This document shows, one piece after another, positions 13,654-21,136 of a stretch of 32,187 nucleotides of DNA. The notes under the pieces were generated by a model, which searched no databases, was not told the DNA's origin, and worked only from the letters and a program-made list of their open reading frames with translations. Numbering within the stretch: the first letter of the stretch is position 1; the number at the start of each line of letters is the position of its first letter. This DNA comes from a bacterium (GTDB lineage: Archaea; Thermoproteota; Nitrososphaeria; Nitrososphaerales; Gagatemarchaeaceae), in NCBI GenBank assembly GCA_027310575.1, contig DAIDAO010000009.1, forward strand, positions 1 through 32,187, read 5' to 3'. The translations under genes were made by a program, and so were the position numbers.

Positions 13654-14604
13654 ATGCCTGGCAAGAAGTACGAGGACATCCTGTACGAGAAGGGGTGGCA
13701 CGACCATACGGCCCTGGTCGCCATTAACCGTCCGGCCGAATACAACTCTTACACTCTGAAGACTTTGCGCGAAATGATTGACGCCTTCGACGACTCCATG
13801 TGGGACGACGACGTCCAGTTCATAGTCCTCACCGGGAGCGGCGAGAGCGCGTTCTGCACCGGCGGCAACGTCGGGGAGTACAAGAACACCTACGGCATCA
13901 AGCCCAACGACTGGTGGAAGTGGGGGGAGATCTACGGCAGGTTCCTGGACGTCATCATGCACTGCGGGAAGCCGGTCATATGCCGGATCAATGGAATCGC
14001 TGCTGGCGGAGGGCTGGAATTCGTCGCGGCGTCCGACCTCGCCGTAGCAGCCGACGCCGCCAAGTTCCTTTCGCCAGGCCCGAGGGTGGGGATGACGTCC
14101 ATAGGCGGACTCTCCCAGTGGCTGCCGCTTCACATGGGGCTGAAGCGCACGTCGGAGCTCGTCATGCTGAGCAGCGAGATAGACGCCAAGAAGGCCCTCG
14201 AGTGGGGGCTAGTAAACGCCGTCGTCCCCCGCGCTGACCTTGACGCGAAGACGAGGGAACTGATCGAGCGGATGCTCGACCTCTCGCCGACGAGCCTCCA
14301 GTACTTCAAGGTGCACGTCAACTGGTGGAGGGACATCGTCTGGAAGCCGACATGGGAGCATGCGAAGGAGTTCTTTTCCATGAACATCGGCTCGATCGAG
14401 CCCACCGAGGGCCTTTCGGCCTTCGAGCAGAAGAGGAAGAGGAAGTACAGGGAGATCAGGGATCAGATCGCCAAGGGGGTCGATCCCAGATACCCGCTCG
14501 GGCCATATGACAGGTCCTGCCCGAAGTGCGGCGCTCCCCACCTTCCTCACGCGTCCGTCTTCTGCCCCATCTGCGGCTCAAGGCTGGAGAAAGGGAAGAG
14601 ATGA
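13654..14604 (+). CDS. oah: Predicted 6-oxocyclohex-1-ene-1-carbonyl-CoA hydrolase (Oah/BamA-like) with C-terminal zinc ribbon
   Basis: This crotonase-fold enzyme is predicted to add water to the alicyclic dienoyl product and open the ring, giving 3-hydroxypimelyl-CoA. Residues 28-140 follow the BamA/Oah pattern: EYNSYTLKTLREMIDAF, SAFCTGGNVGEY (oxyanion-hole loop), HCGKPVICRINGIAAGGGLE. It is only about 285 residues without the tail, against about 375 for bacterial enzymes, and appears to lack a mid-protein insertion. The tail (C289, C292, C304, C307 in CPKC and CPIC pairs) is a zinc ribbon not expected in this family. Coupling to had and dch supports the assignment. A MenB-like or other crotonase function is possible. 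Start ATG is 34 bases from a strong TATA box. Confidence 0.7.
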   Translation: MPGKKYEDILYEKGWHDHTALVAINRPAEYNSYTLKTLREMIDAFDDSMWDDDVQFIVLTGSGESAFCTGGNVGEYKNTYGIKPNDWWKWGEIYGRFLDVIMHCGKPVICRINGIAAGGGLEFVAASDLAVAADAAKFLSPGPRVGMTSIGGLSQWLPLHMGLKRTSELVMLSSEIDAKKALEWGLVNAVVPRADLDAKTRELIERMLDLSPTSLQYFKVHVNWWRDIVWKPTWEHAKEFFSMNIGSIEPTEGLSAFEQKRKRKYREIRDQIAKGVDPRYPLGPYDRSCPKCGAPHLPHASVFCPICGSRLEKGKR

Positions 14605-15626
14605 GAGCAGCCGTCTTCCAAGGTCCGGGGAAGGACCTCGAGGTGGAAGACGTCCCAGAGCCGACCCTGAACGCGGGGGAAGTCCTCATCCGGACCGCCG
14701 CCTGCGGCGTATGTGCGACAGACCTGCACTACATGCACGGGACCCCTACCTTCAAGAAGCCGCCGATCATCCTGGGGCACGAAGTCTCGGGGGTAGTCGA
14801 GAAGGTCTCGGACGGCGTTGCGGGCTACTCGGGAGGGGAGAGGGTTCTCGTCCCGGCAGTCCTGTCCTGCGGGGATTGCGGAAACTGCAGGGAGGGGAGG
14901 GACAACATCTGCGAGCGGATGTCCATGGTGGGGAACCACGTCGACGGGGGCTTCGCGGAGTTCATGCGAGCCCCAGCCAGGATGCTCTTCAAGCTCCCGG
15001 CCGAGCTCCCTATCCAGGAGAGCGCCGTGATATCCGACGCCATGTCCACCCCTTTCCACGCTGTGAAGAACAGGGGCATGGTGCGCGCTGGGGAGTGGGT
15101 GGCCATCTTCGGTTGTGGCGGGGTGGGGATCAACGCCGTACAGATAGCCGCAGCCTTCGGCGCTAACGTCGTCGCGGTCGACGTAGACGACAGGAAGCTC
15201 GAGCTCGCGCGACAGCTGGGCGCATCGGCGGTGTTCAACTCGAAGCAGGTGGACGCGGCGAAGGAGATCAGGGGGGTCACGGACGGCGGAGGCGTGGACG
15301 CGGCCTTCGAGGTCGTCGGGAAGCCCGAAGTGCAGGAGCTGGCCCTGCGGTCCGTGAAGACCGGAGGGAGGCTGGTCACTGTGGGCTCGAGCGAGCGCAA
15401 CTGGGACTTCAAAGTGAGCAGGGTCATGTTCAGGGAGCTGACGGTCATCGGCTCCCTCGGCTGCAGGTCGGCCGAGTACCCCAGGATAATCGAGATGGCG
15501 AGGAGCGGGAAGTTGAAGCTCGGCCCCGTCGTCTCCGAGAAGCTGCCGCTGCAGGATGTGAACGGGGCGCTCAAGAGGCTCGAGGCGGGGACGGTCATAG
15601 GGAGGCAGGTCGTGACCTTCGGATGA
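14601..15626 (+). CDS. had: Predicted 6-hydroxycyclohex-1-ene-1-carbonyl-CoA dehydrogenase (Had)
   Basis: This zinc-dependent medium-chain dehydrogenase is predicted to oxidise the hydroxyl formed by Dch to a ketone with NAD. Catalytic zinc is suggested by CGVCATDLHY and GHEVSGVVEKV, and structural zinc by CGDCGNCREGRDNIC. The cofactor motif IFGCGGVGINAVQIA and the acidic strand end VVAVDVDD favour NAD over NADP. The 341 residues are full length. ATG at 14601 overlaps the stop of the ring hydrolase gene (ATGA), and its own stop overlaps dch in the same way, so the three are tightly coupled. The family assignment as an alcohol dehydrogenase is secure, and the precise substrate rests on the operon context. 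Confidence 0.78.
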   Translation: MRAAVFQGPGKDLEVEDVPEPTLNAGEVLIRTAACGVCATDLHYMHGTPTFKKPPIILGHEVSGVVEKVSDGVAGYSGGERVLVPAVLSCGDCGNCREGRDNICERMSMVGNHVDGGFAEFMRAPARMLFKLPAELPIQESAVISDAMSTPFHAVKNRGMVRAGEWVAIFGCGGVGINAVQIAAAFGANVVAVDVDDRKLELARQLGASAVFNSKQVDAAKEIRGVTDGGGVDAAFEVVGKPEVQELALRSVKTGGRLVTVGSSERNWDFKVSRVMFRELTVIGSLGCRSAEYPRIIEMARSGKLKLGPVVSEKLPLQDVNGALKRLEAGTVIGRQVVTFG

Positions 15627-16408
15627 ACGAAGGCCCTACGCGCAGCGGCGGCATCACAGTGAGCGAAGACGGTAACGTGGCCACGATCGTCCTCTCAAGG
15701 GCGCCGCTCAACATTCTGAACCAGGCAATGATGGAGGACCTCCTCCGCGCGCTGGACCTCGTCTCAAAGGACGAGACCAAACGCGTGCTCGTCCTGAGGT
15801 CCGGAGTGAGCGGGGTCTTCAGCGCGGGCGCTGATGTCAGGGAGCACCTCCCCGCGGCGGCCGAGCGGATGATCACCACCTTCGAGAGGCTCCTGGCCAG
15901 GATCGTCTCGATGCCGATCCCAACGATCGCCCTGGTCCAGGGGAAGTGCCTGGGCGGGGGGATGGAGGTGGCCATGGCTTGCGACTTCGTCCTGGCCAGC
16001 GAGGGCGCATCCTTCGGCCAGCCCGAGATAGGCGTGGGCGTCTTCCCTCCCGGAGCCACCGCCCTCTACCCTAGGCTCGGCGGGCGGAGGAGCACGCTCG
16101 ACGTTGTCCTGACAGGGAATGTGTTCAGCGCAAGCGAGGCGCATGCCATGGGCCTCCTGACGCACGTGGCCAGCGATGCTGAAGTCGAGGCCCGGCTGGG
16201 CTCGCTGGTCGGCGCCCTACGCTCAAAGAGCCGGGCGGTCCTCGCCCTTGCCAAGAGGGCAGTGAACGAGAACCTGGCCAAACCCGTCGACGAGGCCCTC
16301 CGGGACTCGTCCAAGCTCTACCTAACGGAGCTGATGAAGACCGAAGACGCCGAGGAGGGGCTGAGCGCGTTCCTCGAGAAGAGAGCTCCCTCGTGGAGAG
16401 ACAGATAG
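15623..16408 (+). CDS. dch: Predicted cyclohexa-1,5-diene-1-carbonyl-CoA hydratase (Dch)
   Basis: This crotonase-family hydratase is predicted to add water to the dienoyl-CoA made by benzoyl-CoA reductase. The 261 residues show the fold's oxyanion motif SGVFSAGADVREHL. The block GKCLGGGMEVAMACDFVLAS is followed by GASFGQPEIGVGVFPPGAT. The QPEI-GVFPP segment is typical of dienoyl-CoA hydratases rather than generic enoyl-CoA hydratases. ATG at 15623 overlaps the had stop (ATGA). Together with the preceding two genes it covers the three steps after ring reduction, in reverse pathway order. Confidence 0.82.
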   Translation: MNEGPTRSGGITVSEDGNVATIVLSRAPLNILNQAMMEDLLRALDLVSKDETKRVLVLRSGVSGVFSAGADVREHLPAAAERMITTFERLLARIVSMPIPTIALVQGKCLGGGMEVAMACDFVLASEGASFGQPEIGVGVFPPGATALYPRLGGRRSTLDVVLTGNVFSASEAHAMGLLTHVASDAEVEARLGSLVGALRSKSRAVLALAKRAVNENLAKPVDEALRDSSKLYLTELMKTEDAEEGLSAFLEKRAPSWRDR

Positions 16409-16425
16409 GGGGTCCGGGTGGCAGA

Positions 16426-17052
16426 TTGGTTAGGTGGGGCCTGGCCGTCGACCTGAGGGGGTGCGTGGGGTGTCAGACCTGCACCATGGCCTGCAAGCTG
16501 GACAACGCGACCCCCCCGAAGGTCATGTGGAGGAACGTCAGGGACATCGAAGTGGGCACGTACCCGGCCGTGACGAGGTTCTTCCTCCCCGTCCAGTGCA
16601 TGCACTGCGCCAACCCCCCCTGCATGGAAGTGTGCCCCACCAAGGCGACGTGGAGGCGGGAGGACGGGGTGGTGCAGATCGACTACAAGAAGTGCATGGG
16701 GTGTGGCTTCTGCGTCCTGGCATGTCCGTACGACGCGAGATGGCTGGTCAAGGAACAGACAGGCTACTTCGAGGGGTCTAGTCCCGTCCCTAGGAGCTCA
16801 CGGCCGCTGGGGGTCGCGACGAAGTGCGACCTCTGCGTCGACAGGATAGACCTGGGAATGGGGGACGGGAAGAAGCCGGGGGCGAGCCCTGACTCGACCC
16901 CAGTGTGCGTGAACTCCTGCCCGGCGAAGGCCCTGGTCTTCGGGGACCTGGAAGACCCTGACAGCGAGCTCTCGACTATCGTCAGGGCCAGGAACGCCAC
17001 CCAGCTCCGGCCTGAAATGGGGACAAACCCTTCGGTGTTCTACGTATGGTGA
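16426..17052 (+). CDS. Four-cluster ferredoxin-like subunit (PsrB/PadC-like)
   Basis: This electron-transfer subunit has 16 cysteines in four groups: CVGCQTCTMAC, CMHCANPPCMEVCP, CMGCGFCVLACP and CDLC followed later by CVNSCP. That is the pattern of the iron-sulfur subunits of complex molybdoenzymes such as polysulfide or DMSO reductase, which carry four [4Fe-4S] clusters. TTG at 16426 gives the family start LVRWGLAVDLRGCVGC and avoids overlap with dch, while an in-frame GTG at 16393 would overlap it. The NrfD-type membrane gene follows at once, but the large catalytic subunit is not adjacent. The best candidate is at 26114-28837. In that reading this is a PadC-like partner of phenylacetyl-CoA oxidoreductase. 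Confidence 0.85.
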   Translation: MVRWGLAVDLRGCVGCQTCTMACKLDNATPPKVMWRNVRDIEVGTYPAVTRFFLPVQCMHCANPPCMEVCPTKATWRREDGVVQIDYKKCMGCGFCVLACPYDARWLVKEQTGYFEGSSPVPRSSRPLGVATKCDLCVDRIDLGMGDGKKPGASPDSTPVCVNSCPAKALVFGDLEDPDSELSTIVRARNATQLRPEMGTNPSVFYVW

Positions 17053-17076
17053 CCAGAAACGCAGGCTAGCGGCCAG

Positions 17077-17955
17077 GTGACGTGGCGGTGGAGGATAGCA
17101 AGCTACCTCTTCCTTGCTGGCACGGGGAGCGGCGCCTACGCTGCCTCGACGATTGCTGGGTTCTTCGGCTCCGCGTGGGACCCAGCCCCAGAGGTCGGGG
17201 TCGCGCTCGGGGCGCCCCTGGTCTTCATCGGCATGCTGTTCCTGATATCTGACCTCGGGGCCAAGAAGAACGCGCTCAGGGCGTTCGTCAACGTCCGGAC
17301 CTCGTGGATGGCCCGGGGCTCATGGATAATATCGGCCTTCGTAGTCCTCGCAGGGGCACAGCTCGCGGCACTCCTGTTGCACTGGGGGTGGCCTTCCGCT
17401 GTGAGCGCCCTGACCGTCGCCTTGGCCGTGGCCACCATGATCTATACTGGCTTCCTGCTGAAGGCCTGCAGAGGCATCTCGTTCTGGAGCACAGCGGTCC
17501 TCCCGGTCCTCTTCCTTGCGTCCGCCTCTTCGACCGGCGTAATGGCGGTAGTCCTCGGAGGCGCAGTCTACAGCGGGAGCCTCGGGTCCCTCGCTGGCCT
17601 CGCGAAGGCCGACGCCGTCCTTGTCATCATCGAATCGCTCGTCCTGGCGGCCTACCTCGAGCGGGGCCGCACCCTTCGGCAGTCGCGGGGGAGCGTCCGC
17701 ATGTGGCTCAGAGGGAGTCTCGCCCCAGCCTTCTGGGTGGGGGTGGTGGTGTGCGGGCTCCTCGTGCCGCTGGCCTTCGACGTCTACCCGGCGAGCACTG
17801 TCCTCGTCGCCTTGGCCATGTCGCTGGGCCTCGCGGGGGGGCTGGTGTTGCGGAGGATCATCCTTGCGGCTGGTACCAGGGACGCCCTCTTCAGCATCTC
17901 CCCCTCGGACCCCGGCCCGTTCTGGGGGAAGGTGCTCCGCGGTGCCGCCGGCTGA
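17077..17955 (+). CDS. NrfD/PsrC-type membrane subunit (PadD-like)
   Basis: This 292-residue integral membrane protein has about eight hydrophobic segments. The first is YLFLAGTGSGAYAASTIAGF, which has the glycine-rich pattern of NrfD-family quinone-interacting subunits. Others include LVFIGMLFLISDL, IISAFVVLAGAQLAALLL and WVGVVVCGLLVPLAF. Such subunits anchor molybdoenzyme complexes and exchange electrons with the quinone pool, often with an iron-sulfur subunit like the preceding gene. GTG at 17077 follows that gene by 24 bases. It closes operon 1. The assignment to a phenylacetyl-CoA oxidoreductase complex is inferred from context only. Confidence 0.82.
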   Translation: MTWRWRIASYLFLAGTGSGAYAASTIAGFFGSAWDPAPEVGVALGAPLVFIGMLFLISDLGAKKNALRAFVNVRTSWMARGSWIISAFVVLAGAQLAALLLHWGWPSAVSALTVALAVATMIYTGFLLKACRGISFWSTAVLPVLFLASASSTGVMAVVLGGAVYSGSLGSLAGLAKADAVLVIIESLVLAAYLERGRTLRQSRGSVRMWLRGSLAPAFWVGVVVCGLLVPLAFDVYPASTVLVALAMSLGLAGGLVLRRIILAAGTRDALFSISPSDPGPFWGKVLRGAAG

Positions 17956-17991
17956 GCCCCTAGCCGGGCGCCCTGCCGCCGACCGCTCCCT

Positions 17992-18921
17992 TCACGGCCT
18001 TGGAGCGAGCAGATAGCCCATGTAACCTTCCACAGTCATCCCCAGGAGCCTGCCGAGCAGGACCTCTGAAGAGTAGCCGTCCAAGTCCGACTCTTTCATC
18101 TCGGCCTCCTGGAGGAGGTGCCGCCTCATTTCCGCGCAGATCCTGCCGTGGTCCAGCCCCTCGTTGACCTTCGACGCGATGATCCCCTCCCAACTCTGGA
18201 TCGCGTCCTTGTGGTGCTCGAGCTCCCTCCACGTCTGAGGGTACTGACCGAAGTGCGGCGCGAAGGTGACAGTCGGCTTGGCCTCCTCGAGCCTCTCGAC
18301 GCTCTTGACGGCTCCCCGGACGTCGTAGACCGGCGGGCTCCCTGCGGGGATGAGGCCGAGACCCCCATGTTTCACGCAGACAGCGTCCCCTGCGAACAGG
18401 ACGCCGTCGTCAGTAACGAGCGACATGTGGCCGGGCATGTGCCCTGGGGTGAATATCGGCTCGACCGAGCGCCGGCCAAGGTCATACCTCTCCTCCCTGG
18501 CGGGCCAGATGCGCTCAGGCTGCACGGCCCTCATGTCTCCGACGTGAGCGGATTGGTCCCCGAACCCTGCCCGGGTGGCGCCGACCAGCTTGGACGGGTC
18601 GATCAGATGCCGTATCCCCTTCTCGTGCACGACGATGCGGGCGTTCGGGAACTCCCTCGAAGCCTCCCACGCCGCACCTGCGTGGTCAAGGTGCACGTGG
18701 GTCAGAAAGATGTACTCGACCTTCTCCCTGGCAATGCCGAGGCCGGCGAGCCCGTCTGCGGTCTGTCTCCAGTTCGGGGAGTAACCGACGTCGACCAGCG
18801 CAGCCGATCTCTCTCCTTTCACCACGTAGCAGGCCACGGTGTGAGATTGACCGTACCCGCCCGTGTCCACCATCCCGACGCCGTCGGCCACCCAGCCGGG
18901 GGCTGCACTCTTTGGCTTCAA
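17992..18921 (-). CDS. Metallo-beta-lactamase fold hydrolase within the aromatic island
   Basis: This 309-residue zinc hydrolase carries the complete motif set: FLTHVHLDHAGAAW, TPGHMPGHMSLV, VLFAGDAVCV and a late FAPHFGQ. The extended C-terminal helical region after residue 225 is longer than in minimal glyoxalase II proteins and may cap the active site. It lies between the two aromatic operons on the opposite strand and shares a palindromic divergent promoter with operon 2. A role as a thioesterase for an aromatic or alicyclic CoA intermediate is a possible reading but cannot be shown here. TTG at 18921 is chosen because the TATA box lies about 31 bases upstream. Confidence 0.83.
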   Translation of the reverse strand: MKPKSAAPGWVADGVGMVDTGGYGQSHTVACYVVKGERSAALVDVGYSPNWRQTADGLAGLGIAREKVEYIFLTHVHLDHAGAAWEASREFPNARIVVHEKGIRHLIDPSKLVGATRAGFGDQSAHVGDMRAVQPERIWPAREERYDLGRRSVEPIFTPGHMPGHMSLVTDDGVLFAGDAVCVKHGGLGLIPAGSPPVYDVRGAVKSVERLEEAKPTVTFAPHFGQYPQTWRELEHHKDAIQSWEGIIASKVNEGLDHGRICAEMRRHLLQEAEMKESDLDGYSSEVLLGRLLGMTVEGYMGYLLAPRP

Positions 18922-18946
18922 CTCGGCGAGCGTTCCCGTCTGGCAA

Positions 18947-18977
18947 ATTTATATAATCTTTTTCAAGATATATAAAT
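18947..18977. promoter_or_regulatory. Palindromic bidirectional promoter for operon 2 and the MBL gene
   Basis: The left arm ATTTATATAATCTT (18947-18960) and right arm AAGATATATAAAT (18965-18977) are inverted copies differing by one inserted base, with TTTC between. Each arm contains a canonical TATA box. The left one lies about 31 bases from the TTG at 18921 (-) and the right one about 31 bases from the TTG at 19004 (+). The arrangement is a two-way promoter. The dyad symmetry could also serve as an operator. Confidence 0.7.
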
Positions 18978-19003
18978 ACAGGGCGGGGTAGGGAGGCTAG
19001 GGG

Positions 19004-19864
19004 TTGCTCAGGGTCCGGCTCCACGGAAGGGGAGGGCAAGGGACGAAGACCGCAGGGAGCATAATCAGCCTAGCCGCTACTCTCGAGGGGTATCACGCCC
19101 AGGATTCGCCCATGTACGGCCCTGAGCGCCGCGGTGCGCCGGTGGCTTCTTTCGTCAGGATATCGCGCGACCAGGTGAACGAGCGGGGCTACATCACGTC
19201 TCCGGACGTGGTTGTGCTCTTCGACAGGTCCCTTGCGAGCTCGAAGGCGGTCGACCCGCTGGCCGGGCTCAGAAAGGCCGGGGTCCTGGTGGCAAACGAA
19301 GGTCCTGAAGGGACCGAAGGCTCGGTGGTCCGGATAGACGCTTCCTCGAGGGCCAGGAGGCTGGTGGGCAGGGACAACGTCAGCGCGGCGATGGCGGCGG
19401 CCACCTGCAGGGCGCTCGGAATCTCCCGCGTAGAGAACGTCCTGAGCGCAGTGGAGACCGAACTCAGAGAGGTCGGGCTGGCCGACCAGGACGTGCAGAA
19501 GAACCTGGCGCTCGCCGAAGAATGCTACAGCCTCGTGCCCGCCCTAGGCGTCCGCGACCAGGATTCCCCCGAAGCCGAACACGCGCTGGCCGAGGTCCGA
19601 TATGCACCGCATTACGTCTCGACCTCTCTGATCATGTCGACTGGGAACAGCCCACAGAAGAAGACCGGGGGCTGGAGGACTTCCCGCCCCGTCATAGACT
19701 ACTCGAAGTGCACGAACTGCATGGTCTGCTTCGTCTACTGCCCGGACTCCGCGATCCACCTCGACGCAGACGGGGCGCCCAGGATCGACTACGACAACTG
19801 CAAGGGGTGCATGATATGCCTGACCGAGTGCCCAATCCGAGCGGTTTCCGAGGAGGCCCCCTAA
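19004..19864 (+). CDS. 2-oxoacid:acceptor oxidoreductase, fused gamma-delta subunits
   Basis: The first 190 residues are the gamma domain of pyruvate/2-oxoacid:ferredoxin oxidoreductases (RVRLHGRGGQGTKTAGSII, QDSPMYGPERRGAPV). The last 60 residues are a ferredoxin-like delta domain with two [4Fe-4S] motifs, CTNCMVCFVYC at 236-246 and CKGCMICLTEC at 266-276. The two are separate polypeptides in most such enzymes. The delta clusters would pass electrons to a ferredoxin. TTG at 19004 lies about 31 bases from a strong TATA box and heads a same-strand run that reaches the end of the window. The alpha and beta genes follow directly. Pyruvate, a 2-oxoacid from amino acids, or phenylglyoxylate are all possible substrates. 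Confidence 0.88.
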   Translation: MLRVRLHGRGGQGTKTAGSIISLAATLEGYHAQDSPMYGPERRGAPVASFVRISRDQVNERGYITSPDVVVLFDRSLASSKAVDPLAGLRKAGVLVANEGPEGTEGSVVRIDASSRARRLVGRDNVSAAMAAATCRALGISRVENVLSAVETELREVGLADQDVQKNLALAEECYSLVPALGVRDQDSPEAEHALAEVRYAPHYVSTSLIMSTGNSPQKKTGGWRTSRPVIDYSKCTNCMVCFVYCPDSAIHLDADGAPRIDYDNCKGCMICLTECPIRAVSEEAP

Positions 19865-19867
19865 CGC

Positions 19868-21136
19868 TTGACCAGCGCGAAGAGGATGCTGACCGGGAAC
19901 ATGGCCGCGGCATGGGGCGCTAGGTCTTCGAACGTCGACTACGTCTGCGGCTACCCGATAACCCCGCAGTCGGAGATCGTCGAGACCCTTGCGGGGTGGG
20001 TGGACAGGGGAGAGATGAGAGCGAAGTTCACCAACTTCGACTCGGAGCATTCGATGCTCGCTGCGGCGGGGGCTGCTTCGCTGACGGGCGCCAGGACCTT
20101 CACTGCCACTGCGAGCCAGGGCCTGATCTACGGGCTTGAGATGCTGTATGCGATCGCCGGGTGGCGAGCCCCCATCGTGCTCGTGAACGTGTCTCGCGGC
20201 GTCGGGATGCCGATGATCCTCCAGGTGGAGCACGGTGACGTGCTCGCTGCCAGGGACTCGGGGTTCATCCAGCTGCACGCCGAGACCTGCCAGGACGTGA
20301 TCGACTTCGTCATGCTCGGGTACAGGGTCGGAGAGGACAGGAGGGTCATGCTCCCCGTCATAGTCAACATGGACGGATTCGTCCTCTCCTTCGCGAGGGA
20401 AAGGGTCGAGATCCCCGAGGCGCGGGCCGTGAGCCGGTTCCTCCCCGAGTACGAGCACCCCACGCCCCTGCTCGGGGACCCCGAGGCTCCCGTCGCCTTC
20501 TCCCCGACGACCACCGACGGATTCGTCTATTCCTACTTCAAGCACCAGCTGCACCTCGCGAGCATCGAATCCAAGAAGGTCTTCGCCGAGGCTGCGAAGG
20601 ACTTCAGCGCGGCCTTCGGCAGAGAGCACGGCGTAGTCGAGGAGTTCATGACCGGAGACGCGGAGACCGTCTTCGTCGCGACGAATTCGTACAGCTCCAT
20701 CGTGCGTTCGGGGGTGATGGCTCTGAGGAGGGAGGGGGAGCGCGTCGGGATGCTGAGGGTCAAGATGCTGAGGCCCTTCCCGAGCGAGGAGGTGGCCAGG
20801 GCGTTGGGCTCGGCCAGGCACGTCGCCGTCTACGAGCAGAACCTCGCACCAGGCAGAGGTGGCATCATCTACCCCGAGGTCACCGAGGCGCTCTACCACT
20901 CGCCTCACCGCCCCGAGGTCATCCAGTCATTCATCGGCGGGCTGGGAGGCACGCAACTGGGGCTGGGCGAAATGAGGTTGATGCTGAAGAAGTGCAAGGC
21001 CAGCAGGGCGGACTCACGGCTCCACGAGCCGGTCCTGCTCTTCCGCAAGGAAGACAGCGACAGGCTGGCCGAGGCCCTACGTCTTGCGGGAACCGCTCCC
21101 GGAACGGCGAGCGCGGTGAGGAAGCATGCAGGCTGA
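19868..21136 (+). CDS. 2-oxoacid:acceptor oxidoreductase alpha subunit (PorA/PadG-like)
   Basis: This 422-residue subunit carries the pyrimidine-binding half of the thiamine site: GYPITPQSEIVETLA, NFDSEHSMLAAAGAAS and ARTFTATASQGLIYGLEML. The later segment VKMLRPFPSEEVA is the C-terminal domain typical of PorA. In the loop where pyruvate enzymes usually have an IWNDHSD-like stretch, this protein reads ILQVEHGDV, suggesting a different substrate pocket. TTG at 19868 starts 4 bases after the gamma-delta stop, and a later in-frame ATG at 19886 is possible. The stop overlaps the beta gene. In this locus phenylglyoxylate, giving benzoyl-CoA, is an attractive candidate substrate, but that is inference. 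Confidence 0.88.
   Translation: MTSAKRMLTGNMAAAWGARSSNVDYVCGYPITPQSEIVETLAGWVDRGEMRAKFTNFDSEHSMLAAAGAASLTGARTFTATASQGLIYGLEMLYAIAGWRAPIVLVNVSRGVGMPMILQVEHGDVLAARDSGFIQLHAETCQDVIDFVMLGYRVGEDRRVMLPVIVNMDGFVLSFARERVEIPEARAVSRFLPEYEHPTPLLGDPEAPVAFSPTTTDGFVYSYFKHQLHLASIESKKVFAEAAKDFSAAFGREHGVVEEFMTGDAETVFVATNSYSSIVRSGVMALRREGERVGMLRVKMLRPFPSEEVARALGSARHVAVYEQNLAPGRGGIIYPEVTEALYHSPHRPEVIQSFIGGLGGTQLGLGEMRLMLKKCKASRADSRLHEPVLLFRKEDSDRLAEALRLAGTAPGTASAVRKHAG

Noticed and set aside
12280-14133. A 617-codon minus-strand open frame across fdhD, the AbrB-PhoU gene and oah
   Set aside because: It is rich in arginine, glycine and proline with no domain pattern and overlaps three well-supported genes. Long antisense frames are common in GC-rich DNA.
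19544-20908. A 454-codon minus-strand open frame opposite the 2-oxoacid oxidoreductase genes
   Set aside because: Low-complexity composition with no domain pattern, directly opposite the gamma-delta and alpha subunits.
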